Shown here: in pieces, positions 10,383-60,200 of the stretch
Position numbering within the stretch: the stretch's first letter is position 1
Layout of the letters: each line of letters starts with the position of its first letter
Source of the DNA: Styela clava
Taxonomy: Eukaryota > Chordata > Ascidiacea > Stolidobranchia > Styelidae
Assembly (NCBI RefSeq): GCF_964204865.1
Contig: NC_135257.1
Coordinates: 15,150,151 to 15,214,150 of the forward strand
Direction of reading: 5' to 3'
Length of the DNA stretch: 64,000 bases
The notes under the pieces: model-generated
The model's database searches: none
The model's input: only the letters and a program-made list of their open reading frames with translations
Told to the model about the DNA's origin: nothing
Made by a program: the position numbers and the translations under genes

Positions 10383-13380
10383 GGTTGGAATCGACGCATT
10401 TTTTATGAATTATTGTTCAGAGTACGAGTCTCCCCCGAGGATAAGGATCAATTTCAGAGTGATCGGGTTCCAGTTATGTGAAGCCGAAGCGCCTGAGGGC
10501 TTTCATTAATGAATACATTTTAATAGAAAATGAAGGCTTGTTCACACAGTTGTATGGGAGAGAGCAAGATTATCGCACGAGGACATTAAAAAAACACACA
10601 CTGCATATATATACACACACTGATTAACCAAACTTATTTTTCAGTGAATTTTTATAAATGTTATGTTCGAAGGGCACCATCAAGTAGAAGTAGGTATCTA
10701 GGTACATTTACGTATAAATATTCATATAGTATATGAATTTCAGATTGTACTCATCTCTGGTTTTGGTGATTGGAAAATGGACAAACGAAACAGTTTGTAT
10801 TCGTAAAGTATGTCAGAAAATCTATCTGTAATAATATATCAATTGCGTGCTGAAAGAATTGGGCGGCTGAAGGCATCGCGGTTTGATAGGGGATTAACTC
10901 AAAATTCACCAATTCCATATCACAAAACTATTTCAATTTACAGGCTATTGGTGTACGATGAACACGTCCTCTTATAACAGAATGAATTTTGGAGGTTATC
11001 GTTCACTCAGTTACTAGATGTGCCACAAGAGCCATTTCCGAGTGCGTACAGTACTATGAATGATGCCGGAGACTCAGACAATACCGGAGTTCAGCGTTTT
11101 CTACTGACATCTAAGTCAAAATCATATTTCCATTGCAGGGCCACTGCGTGGTAGTTTACTAGACCAGCAGAACTTTTATTCTCAAGTGAAAAACATAGAT
11201 GTCTTGCAAGCATTCAAGTTTTGCATTCGAATTTGAAGACAATTTTAAATCAGCCGAACAACAAAGTCAGAATTGTTTTCACCGAATGTAGAATCAGTTT
11301 TTTTAACTTGGAGTCGGAACTAAATGGAGCTCTTTCCTCATCTCAGCAACACCTACTATTACAGTACATTATTTTGGTTATTAAGCAAAGGAAAACACAT
11401 GTGACAATTTTGCAAAATGTATTATATGAGCAAGCAAGCAACATGACTTGAAATAACCATACGCGTAAAGACCAAACACGTGATAAAGATTAAATAAATA
11501 TACATCTACTATCAAACAAGAAAAATAAAGAGAAATTACACACCAGCAATGTACAATATTCAATTGCAAATGCCGAAAACTTAATCAGACATTGGCATGT
11601 GATAAGTGATAAGATGTGATGAACACATACATTTAAATGTTCAATGAATGGATAATGGCTTCAGCAGATTATACTTCTGCCAGTTCACAGTAGGCAAAAA
11701 AGTCATATTGAATACTTTTTATGCACCCAGTAAGACAAAATACAAACTCAACAGAAAACGAGAAATTACCAGCCTCTTGCATAACCATGGTGTCTTGCTA
11801 CCAAAGCCGACAGAGTATAAATCAGAGACATACCTAACATATCAATTTTAAAATGCTGAATTTTTTAAAATAGGAATTGAACAAATGTATAGTCCAAAAT
11901 AAAAAAATTAAGGAAGGTATCAGGGCAGTTACTAATACTGACGAAAAAATATAAACAATCAACTACATGTGATGGGTTACTATTTATCATGCTATCATTA
12001 CAGACTATTGTCATGCGTTTGGTGAGGGCAGGCTATAACTAGCAAGTATTTCAAATTTGTGACTCTATAACTAATCGCTCATAATAAATTTGAATGTAAA
12101 AATGGATGGTCCTTCATTTGACAGTACATGGAACATTGATTCCAATAAAACAATTACTTGTTCTGTGGCCATAACTCAGATTGGTAAGTACAGGCTCCGA
12201 TAATGGAGCCAATTTAAGTTCAAAATAGAACAGAGTATGTCCATTACATCAGTCAAGTACAAAAATTAAAATTTTAGTATTCAACAATTTTAATAAAATT
12301 GACTTTTGTGGAGCACAGTCATAATAATGTACTGATGATTCCTCTGATTTTAAACACTTCGACATTCGAAAATTTTCAAATTTCGAAAAAGTATTAATTA
12401 CAAACATCACTGTCCTACGAGACATATCACTTGTTGAAAATATGCACGCCATTCAGAATTTGACAATTCTGAGAAGATATTTTCGATTTTACAATATCAT
12501 CACCAAGACTCAATACAGTGGAAGGACAAAACAAAACGATTGACAGGTGGACACAAAAGTAAAACAGGAATACTTAAAACAAAATCACAAAAATTCATTT
12601 TATTTTGCGATGATACAGCACAAAGCACAATAATTGCAACACATTATGGAAGACTTTGAAGCGACACTCGAGCAAATATTCGAATGACTGTTCAATAAGC
12701 AACGGATCCAATATTCTAATTGCATAAAATTTTGACTACCCAAAATGCAGAAGCAAATAGGATGCACCTATGACCGAGATATTTTTAAAACATTATAGAG
12801 GGCAAATGAAGTTGTCCTGTTAAAAGACGTCCACCGAATGTAGAACCGAATTAAAAGTATAGACGCCACACGATCACCTCTTTTGCTTGAAAACTAAAAA
12901 TTTATTGGAAAAGACAATTGAAAATGTCAACATCTTTCAGTTCGAAAAATGTGTTACCAATATATATAGTTCAAATTTTTTTTCTTTTTAATTTTTTAAT
13001 TTACTTAATTCATATGTTTCAATTTTAAATGAAAAAAAAATTCTTGGGAAAAAGACACTTCTAAGCCAACAGTGCTCATTTGTATTCATTCTGAAATCTA
13101 ACGTTATACCTTCATACTTTTTTTTATGTCTCAAGTTCCAGATGCATATGAAAGATAGTGGAGGTATATTTGAACAAAATATGGGAAATGGTTCTACAAG
13201 AAATTATCAGTGTCGAGTGAAGAACATAACATGTACTATAAAATGATTCATGCAGGAATAAATGAGCAGCTGATTTTGATTCAGAGGTTGCACTAATTCG
13301 ATTTAGAAACGAACCACACGTGAGCTCTTGGAATGGCAGGTGTGTATAATGTTAATCAAAATGACAAAATTCCAGTTCAG
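10383..13380. other. Intergenic stretch of 3 kb
   Basis: The part near 10.4 kb should contain the promoter of the minus-strand UST-like gene. The remainder lies downstream of FAM135 and may include an extended 3' UTR. No further coding exon was recognised; open frames near 11.2, 11.6 and 12.3 kb have no family resemblance and no splice context. Confidence 0.4.
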
Positions 13381-13718
13381 GGTTGTAAAAACGGATCAAA
13401 TATTCGAATACATTCAAAATTCATTATGTTCGATATAGTAAATTTTTGAATTTAGGAATAATCCAAAATTTTTTTATTTAAAAATTAGGAATTTTAAGCC
13501 GTCAGACAAGCAGATCGAAAACATACAATACCTCAATTGGTAACAAACTGCACAGACAAACCAATGACATTTGTTTGTGTGATCAACATGAAGATATAGT
13601 ATATTGTGAAATTTTCCACATGAACTTGCCCCCGATTTAGAATGTAATCAAAATTCCATATTCAAAATTATTTTTTCAGAATTTATTAGGAATATTAAAA
13701 TATTTCGGTTTGGCCATC
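13381..13718 (+). repeat. Dispersed MITE-like repeat, family A, copy 1 (in the FAM135 3' UTR)
   Basis: Related copies are at 29923-30240 (reverse), 35505-35667 (reverse, partial) and 48858-49184, with a fragment near 15072. The ends are imperfect inverted repeats of the form GATGGCCAAAACCGAATATT. The internal block GCCGTCAGACAAGCAGATC is shared with the 35.5 kb copy. The copies are diverged, so the family is old. Confidence 0.65.
13682..13687 (-). promoter_or_regulatory. Candidate polyadenylation signal of FAM135, inside a repeat
   Basis: AATAAA on the minus strand about 80 bases after the FAM135 stop codon. It falls within the family A repeat, so the signal may be repeat-derived. Confidence 0.45.
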
Positions 13719-13764
13719 CTTGTACCAGATCCACCCTTTATCAGAAATGATAGAGCGAAGCTTT

Positions 13765-52939
<39,175 letters not shown>

Positions 52940-52968
52940 TACAAGTATCAGATCATTGATACTGAATG
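52940..52968 (-). other. FAM135: 5' UTR part of FAM135 exon 1 with an upstream 3' splice site
   Basis: A pyrimidine-rich tract followed by GCTGCAG sits just upstream (minus strand) of 52968, indicating that the start codon exon is preceded by an intron. The transcription start therefore lies further out, somewhere between 53 and 57 kb. Confidence 0.55.
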
Positions 52969-53585
52969 CTGCAGCAGTGCAAAAAACAGAAGGTCAACAG
53001 CAAGTACGAGGTTTCCTTTATATCCACAAGCCTTGGAGTTTATTGGTTGTTCCAATGTATTGATTTAATGGTAAACAAAATATATTTCAATTTGCAAATG
53101 TCCAGTAATCTTTGACTGGTGTAAATTGTCTAGATTGCTTTAGAAAAACACAAAAACTTTCCTCTGATATGTTGCAGCGTCACTACGCAGTTCTAAATCC
53201 ATTCTGCCTTAATAAGAAACTGCAAACATATCCATTTTCAAATTCCTGAGTTGACGAATTGGGATTTCAGGAGTTTACTTTTATTAGCCCAATGCAGATG
53301 CTATAACTGCTGAACTGTGAAATACAGATCGTATATTTACTCACAAGTGATAAGAATATAACACAGACAACATACAGACATAAAACTGAACCAAATTAAT
53401 TCCAAAGACACAATCAACTTACGATAATTCCAAGGGCAGAATGCTAGAGTCCCCAAAGTACGCGCCGACAAGTACTTCTGGCAACATGATTTTTTTTTTT
53501 TTTTTTTTAATGTTTCCACAATGTGGATTAATCAAAAATTAAAGAATAAATAAAATAATATAGGAATATCAATAAATAACAACAT

Positions 53586-53709
53586 GATTTTTGCATAAAA
53601 TATTCCTAACCCCCACCTGACTACTTCGCCCAAAAATTACGGTACCGGTACTCCGCAATGACTGAATGACGTGGTCAGGTGGGGGTTAGGATTGACATAT
53701 GCAAAAATT
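53586..53709. repeat. Inverted repeat with ~36 bp arms
   Basis: The left arm contains CCTAACCCCCACCTGAC and the right arm GTCAGGTGGGGGTTAGG. The match continues outward to TTTTTGCATA and TATGCAAAAA. The loop of about 50 bases contains GGTACCGGTA. It may be a foldback element. Confidence 0.7.
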
Positions 53710-54410
53710 GTTGAGTCAGGCCAACTACAGAACTAGAAGTGCACCGGTACTAAACTATACCAGAAATAACATTGCTTCAGATTATGATTACAGATTAAAA
53801 CTTAACGAAATCTGCTCAACCACTCGACGGTACGGTATTAGTACCGGTACGTTCCGCGTACCGGTACCCGAAAACTGTACAGATACGGTACCGGTAACCC
53901 ACCTCTCTGTCCAATTCTACTGGAAGCATTTCCAATTTCCTATGGCGTACGGTACCGTATCTATTTACACATAAAGGTCTCCCCACTGCCCTAAGCCATT
54001 ACCGTAAGCTAACACCGAAGTCGGACACTCAAGTATCCGAGCCCCTCTTACTTTTAGGCATCGTGTCGGGCACTTTCTTTTCATCCAAAATACAGAAATA
54101 TAAAAATCTGACATTGTAGAAATTTCAGTCCCTTTGTAAAAACCTATTTCTAAATGTTTCCGATGGCTTATACCCAGATTTTAGAATGAAACTTGTTATT
54201 CTAATACGGTACCTACCGGTACATGTTCAGCATTTTTTACAATAATGCAAAACCTGTGTAAAACCGAATACCTAATGCATGCATCGAATTGTACAGTAAA
54301 CTATTACCAAACTACGGCCCACACGACGCATCCGCACGCGATAACAATTATCCCGTGCGCCACACTTCGCTTTGAAATATGATAGATAGCTACCGGTAGT
54401 TTATTTTAAA
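53640..54410. repeat. Cluster of the palindrome TACCGGTA and variants
   Basis: Forms of (G)GTACCGGTA(C) occur at about 53640, 53742, 53843, 53857, 53885, 53945, 54211 and 54391. Such a CpG-containing palindrome is otherwise sparse in this AT-rich window. Its position upstream of FAM135 allows a promoter role, but a simple repeat origin is equally possible. Confidence 0.55.
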
Positions 54411-54614
54411 AACTCCATAATACATACGAATTAAAAATGGAGAATTCTGGAGAGCAAGCAAAACCTTTAAAGAAGTTTAAAACATGAGAAATATCATGTG
54501 CCGGCCCACCAACACATACACAAAAACGCAAACTCAATTAAATGAGGCTTGGGCCAGAATTGAACAAACGAAATACGCGATAGTATTGAACTTTCGGGCT
54601 GTTGTACTTTTAAC

Positions 54615-54817
54615 GGTGACCGTACATTTGAACCCATGTACATTTGAACCCATGCGTATATCCACGGGTTCAATCTATATGCGGGTGCTAAAACCCATGG
54701 GTTAGGGTTAGTATGGGTTTAACTATCCGTGAAACAAAAAAAATTCCATAGGTGCAATAGCATACAGGTGCAGTTGTCATGGGTTCAAATGTACGTGGGT
54801 TCAAATGTAATGGAACC
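54615..54817. mobile_element. 203 bp MITE with 9 bp target duplication (Merlin- or Mutator-like)
   Basis: The ends GGTGACCGTACATTTGAACC and, on the complement, GGTTCCATTACATTTGAACC extend as inverted repeats of ~45 bases, each holding two copies of GTACATTTGAACCCA-like sequence. A perfect 9 bp direct repeat ACTTTTAAC lies at 54606-54614 and 54818-54826. GG termini with an 8-9 bp duplication fit Merlin; Mutator-like elements also make 9 bp duplications. Confidence 0.8.
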
Positions 54818-55138
54818 ACTTTTAACACTTACGATGATAATGGCCTATACAATCTCGCACAAAGATAATAGGGGGTGGAATAGAATGGATGAATCTGCTC
54901 ATGAAATTAACTTTGTTTATGTATGTATTAGTATTATCTACAATACAATGTATTAGTATTATCTACGCCTTTTATCGCGTAATTATTTCTCTTTTGTCTT
55001 ATTTGATGTATGGCTGACAAAAGAATCTGTCAAATGTTGCCATATACATATTGTTGAATAGAACAAACAACAAAAGAACAGCAGCCTAACGTTAAATAAA
55101 ATTCCTTTTTAGTGGTGTAGAATAATGTAGGCTACAAT

Positions 55139-55314
55139 CAGAGGTGGGATTCAATTTTTTTGTCAGCCGGTTCCATTACAAAAGTCATATTTTTCAGCCG
55201 GTTCTGTTACAAAAACTCATGTTTTTTCAGTAATGCTAACCGGTTCGCTGATCTCATAAAATTCCGTGAGACGGTTCTATAGGACCGGGGCAAACCGGCT
55301 GAATCCCACCACTG
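55139..55314. mobile_element. 176 bp non-autonomous hAT element
   Basis: The inverted ends are CAGAGGTGGGATTCA and, on the complement, CAGTGGTGGGATTCA. A perfect 8 bp target duplication GCTACAAT lies at 55131-55138 and 55315-55322. The 3' part was later copied by the adjacent tandem duplication. Confidence 0.9.
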
Positions 55315-55616
55315 GCTACAATCAACAACAGGTTATTTAATCACTAATATCCCATAACATTTGATCTCAACATCTCACTATTTTGATATTGCTTTTATCC
55401 TCACTGCAATTCCGAAGAACACAATTTATTTCGCTGATCTCATAAAATTCCGTGAGACGGTTCTATAGGACCGGGGCAAACCGGCTGAATCCCACCACTG
55501 GCTACAATCAACAACAGGTTATTTAATCACTAATATCCCATAACATTTGATCTCAACATCTCACTATTTTGATATTGCTTTTATCCTCACTGCAATTCCG
55601 AAGAACACAATTTATT
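55245..55616. repeat. Exact 186 bp tandem duplication
   Basis: Units 55245-55430 and 55431-55616 appear identical base for base. Each unit contains the 3' end of the 176 bp hAT element, one copy of its target duplication and about 115 bases of flanking DNA. Confidence 0.92.
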
Positions 55617-56083
55617 TCAAGTAGAATAGAAGATTGATTGACATACATTGGATCTTTTTTCATCCAGAATAACTGTGTGCGATAATTTTATTTTAATATT
55701 TGGCAGTGGATAAAATAGCATAATATGCTCAAAATTGTGTTTTTCATGTTCAATATGCAAGTTTCCTTTAGTAACTATTAACTAAGCATACCTCAAAATA
55801 GTGCTAATATAACATTCTTTTATCTATCGCAGAGCTCCTAAGACAAAATTTATCATGATTGTTTCGTTATATTTTCATGACGTGGTAATCAGCGAACTGA
55901 GCTGGGTATCAGTTTCCCATGAAGATTTCCTAAAATTTTGGTTACATCAAGGCAGATTTACGAGCAGAGATAAGTTGGTTATTCGACACAAAAGAAAAGA
56001 AAGGGTCAAATTTTTATCACCGTATTCCAATTGTAGTATCCCTCCAGACCAGTCGAAAATTTGGGTTGCGCATTCAAACCTAC

Positions 56084-56141
56084 CATCAGCCTCGTCGCCC
56101 ATATTCGCGCAATAACACATTTTTTTTGACTGGACGGACAA
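56084..56141 (-). other. Candidate upstream exon of FAM135
   Basis: On the minus strand an open frame with ATG codons (MCYCANMGDEAD) ends at a donor GATG|GTAGGT. Spliced to the acceptor at 52968, it reads in frame through the 29-base leader into MDDLQATV. This is either a noncoding or coding first exon, or coincidence; vertebrate FAM135 proteins have no such N-terminal extension that I know of. Confidence 0.25.
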
Positions 56142-57115
56142 TTCCGTTTAAGAAAAAAAAAAATACCTATGTCTCCGTGGCACAAACCAACAGATATTTG
56201 TGAGATAGGAAAACCTCCCGCAACCGATTTAAGTCAATGGACCTTTCCCCGAGCTTCCACTTCCTTGTTTACTTCGTGACATTGGCCAATCAGCAAGATG
56301 TAAAACGTGACGTAACAATGCCCCCTTTTCGCATCTGCTCAGACACTTTTCTCACTCAGACAGATTTTCAAGCGTGGTTGTAAACATTACCTCGTTTTTG
56401 CGTTTTTTAACTCTATTCGTTAGTTTTCAGTTGTGTTTCGGAAACTTAAATATAAATCAGATAATTCAATGATCACTCTTTCTTCCTAGGAGTTTTAATT
56501 TAATTGCAGTAATAAAAATTAGTGTAGAAATAGCTGTGATAGATTAGCCTGAAATTCTTTACCGGTAGTTTTAAAAAAGAGATTGTTGTATGCAATGAAT
56601 CATAATGATGATTTGAAACATATACCCCATTTTACAGGCGCCAACTCGGAAAAGCACTCTTAAAATAGCCCCGAAAATTTTGCAATGGTAAAGTATAGGA
56701 AGAATTTTTCGGGGGTCAAAGGTCGGGGAAAGGTCCATAGGATGAATACAAATAGAGATGTGAATAAAACTAGCACAAGAACCAGCAGTTTTCAGCGACT
56801 TTTTCAGCCTTCAGAAAAAATTTTGTGCCGATGATCCGGCTTGCAGTCGTATATTCTCGTCATATCCAACCCTGCAAAAAAGGGTATCGACATTGCGACT
56901 GGACGAAATCGTACTGGAATAGATTTAAAACTTGGCTTGTTCAATGCATAATAGCTCAAAATGGCTTGTAAAACATATTGAAAATATATGACTTAACCGT
57001 CTTATCGGCCTTGCTCTTCGATGGGATGAATTTAAGAACTTGATTCCATCATAAATACTGTATTAGTCAATTAGGGCTTGATACACGCTTGCTTCGTAAA
57101 AATAGTCAAGCATTA

Positions 57116-57123
57116 TGACGTCA
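57116..57123. promoter_or_regulatory. Perfect cAMP-response element TGACGTCA
   Basis: The full CRE palindrome lies about 90 bases upstream of the proposed start codon of the small-exon gene. It is a plausible CREB/ATF site in a proximal promoter. A GTTTGCAAACA palindrome follows 15 bases later. Confidence 0.45.
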
Positions 57124-57208
57124 CTAAAGATTACAATGTTTGCAAACAATGACCTTTTATCAATCCGTCAAATTTATGGTAATTTATTTCATTCTGATTT
57201 CAACGCCT

Positions 57209-60200
57209 ATGGTAAGTTAATCTTTGTTATTCGATGTATTTTTAAATAGCCTTTTCAATTTAAATCATTGAATCCTCTTATTCCTTAACAGAAAATGGGA
57301 CAAGGAAAAAGAATTAGAGTTTTTCGACGCCAAATCGGCTGGGAAAAATCTATCAATAAAGCCGCCAAAGCTTTGAAAAAATATGGAAAAATTTGTTCCA
57401 AACGACAGAAGGAGGAACTCGAAAAGGTTTGTTAAATATATTTAAGTCAGCTAGTATAACTCTACAAAGCTATATGTTTTTATTTGAAAACAAGGGTTGA
57501 TTTTCTTTTTATTAATTGGGACGGGTAAGATAGCGGGATTCTTGCGTACATGATCGAAGCCTTTTCTATTAATCAAATGAATTCGCTTTTTGTTTAGATT
57601 TATGACGTCATAATCCATTATAAGCATACTCTTACTAAAGAGAGCTTGTGATGCTTATTTTTGATTACAAGCAGTTCGGTAACTTAAGCGTTTCAAACGT
57701 TTAGCGTTTTTTAGCGTAGCATTTTTTTGAGCGGCTTCAGTAAGACATCGGCAGTTTATTTTTTTTAACTTCGGAGATCGTTTTTGTTAGAGAACTTCGA
57801 AGTCGGGGAAATTTTACGCCAAATCCAAGCTCCAAGCTTTTCAAATGACGAATTCTGTTTTAACTCCAAGTTTACAAAAATTTCAATTCCGATAAAACCG
57901 AATTTTAAGAGTGAAAACTTTTAGTGCAAGCAACCATTTCCTTCCGTTGTTAATAAATAGTAGACTTCGATTTTTTATCGGAAACTTTGACGTCGATTAT
58001 CACGTCGATTGAAATTTATAATTTCAACTTCGGCGCGGATTTCTCGACTCCGGAAATTTGGAAACTCCGGACTTCTCAATAGGAACATGCAAACCCCCCA
58101 CTCCACAGCTCAAGCGGACACTCGATAGTCCTACGGTCGCACGTTGCATAAACCTGTGTTCTGAAAATGGATAATCTACGATGTCCGCAAAACATAATTC
58201 TTCCACATTTTCAAGATCTATCTACTATACAGCACGAACTTAAACTATGATATCTTTCAGGATCCATCCAAAGGAGAGTTACCTCAATCAATATTAAATA
58301 TCATTCTTGACTGGGCGAGAAAACAGTCTAAGAAGGTTCGTATCACTGTGACGTATTCAGGATATAGTGTCATTGGGTTTTGTATTAAAAACTGGTGCTG
58401 TGGTTTAAAATATTCGCGGTTCCGTAGTCTTACTAAGATTATGCTGTAGTCGCAAAGTACACTACATAGCGACATAAAACTCCATCCAGCTAGAACCGAA
58501 GTAACACAATTTGTTTGGTCTCTATCTTTGTAGGATGTACTAAAGTTGATAAAATCGGTGTATTATTTTATTTTCAGCTGTGTGTATGCATGCAAAGTCA
58601 AGAAAAAGAAACGGAGAATTTTGAGGAAGATATTCCGGTAGGCAATTATATAAATAAAATCTTAAATGATATTAGTTTTATAATACATTCAGTTCTCCTC
58701 GTTGCGGTTAGCCTTAGCAGTACGCTCGATTTTCGGCCCCTGATCTAAGGTTTGTTTCGAATACTCGTATAATGCCGATCATACCAAACTGGGTCCTTTA
58801 AAATTAGATGACCAAGCACGTCTTGTCAAAAATATTACATCGGCAGCAAATTTCACTAGTGTAAACGCACTTATTCAAAGGCGTAACTCTGTGACATCAT
58901 TCAACTGTGTTCACGTGAAAGCAAATCAGTTTCAAAATAAGAGGTTCTTCAGCCCAAAAGCACGATTATCTTTTCCAGTCGACCCCACAGAAACCAGATG
59001 TTACAAGAAGCCGTTCCGCATATCCCCAGTCTGTCAGATTAGATCCAGATGCGTGTTGTTCTGGACATTGTACTAAAAACAATAAAAAGGAGGAAGCATC
59101 ATCTTTGTGGTATCAACTATCACCGTCGTTTTCAGAAGAAGTAAATAGTAATTTATGAACCGTTCAAATTATATGGACTAGTACCACTAAAACGGTGACT
59201 TTTTAAAAGCAATAATCTTTTTGCTGAAAAAAATGCTAAAATTCAAGACAAAACAATTTGTTACAACAAGGTCCACGTCGTAATCCGGCTCAGCGAAGCC
59301 TAATACATTGTATGATTGCAGCAATTCAAAAACCATTTAACTGTAGTTGTAATCTACAAGAACAATAGCAAACATCGACTTCTTGAGTTGGTACAGAATT
59401 ATATTTTGCTATTTAGCCGATTCAAAGGGTGTGTGAATGCATTCATGAATATTCCTTTCCAGGATCTTAGTCGAGAACCGACTCCTCCACATCCATTTGA
59501 AAAAATATTGAGAGAACGAAATAGTCTAAATTACACTGAAAAAGTGAGTTTGTGTTAAATATTGTTACTTGAATGTACTACTAAAAGGTTCAATAATATC
59601 TTAATCAAACTTTTTTTGTTTTTCAGATGGACATTGAATATGCAAAAATAAGATCATTGGTAAGATTAGTAGTATTAATGAATTCAAATAATCTTGATTT
59701 ATATTATTAAAGAATCCTCGCGTTTTCATTTAACAGGATTCGGATGGAAGTGAATCACCTGATTACATGCAGGCTCTATTACGTCCCTCTGAAGTAAATA
59801 TATTATTTATTTTTATAGTAATACCTTAATTACTTTTAAATTTTTTTGGAAGACCTCATTCTACGATTACTTTATTTTTTACCTTATTTTAGATCAAACA
59901 AAGACCCAGTTTCTTTTCAGATTGGAATAGGGTAAGTTGTTGCTGTATGAACACGAGATCATTAGGTAAATTATCGTTAGAAATCGATTCATTAAAATAT
60001 CGTTTAAAATAACCATGAACGCTCCGAGGTGTAACAGTTAATAGTGGTTATTGTAGAAGAATTACTTCGTCTATGATTCAGTTTGAGATTCCGGGCCTCA
60101 TCACCCGACAGCTAATTAAAATTTACATACCGTTTTTGCTTTGTTTCAGCCAAATCCGTTTTTCCGTCTACCAGGAAACACGCCACCTCCTTTCCCAGTT

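Larger units (their letters stand above)
55620..57208. other. Intergenic region between FAM135 and the small-exon gene
   Basis: No gene is recognised with confidence. A 16-base inverted pair ATGGACCTTTCCCCGA (56238) and TCGGGGAAAGGTCCAT (56723) flanks about 480 bases. The segment nearest 57.2 kb should contain the promoter of the plus-strand gene. Confidence 0.4.

Noticed and set aside
53699-53974. 91-codon plus-strand open frame
   Set aside because: It runs through the TACCGGTA-rich region and its residues reflect that repeat; no domain and no splice context.
60040-60120. tRNA-like boxes (GTTTGAGATTCC) in an intron, copied at 61.6 kb
   Set aside because: The putative A box is weak and no cloverleaf can be drawn; the second copy is explained by the tandem duplication.
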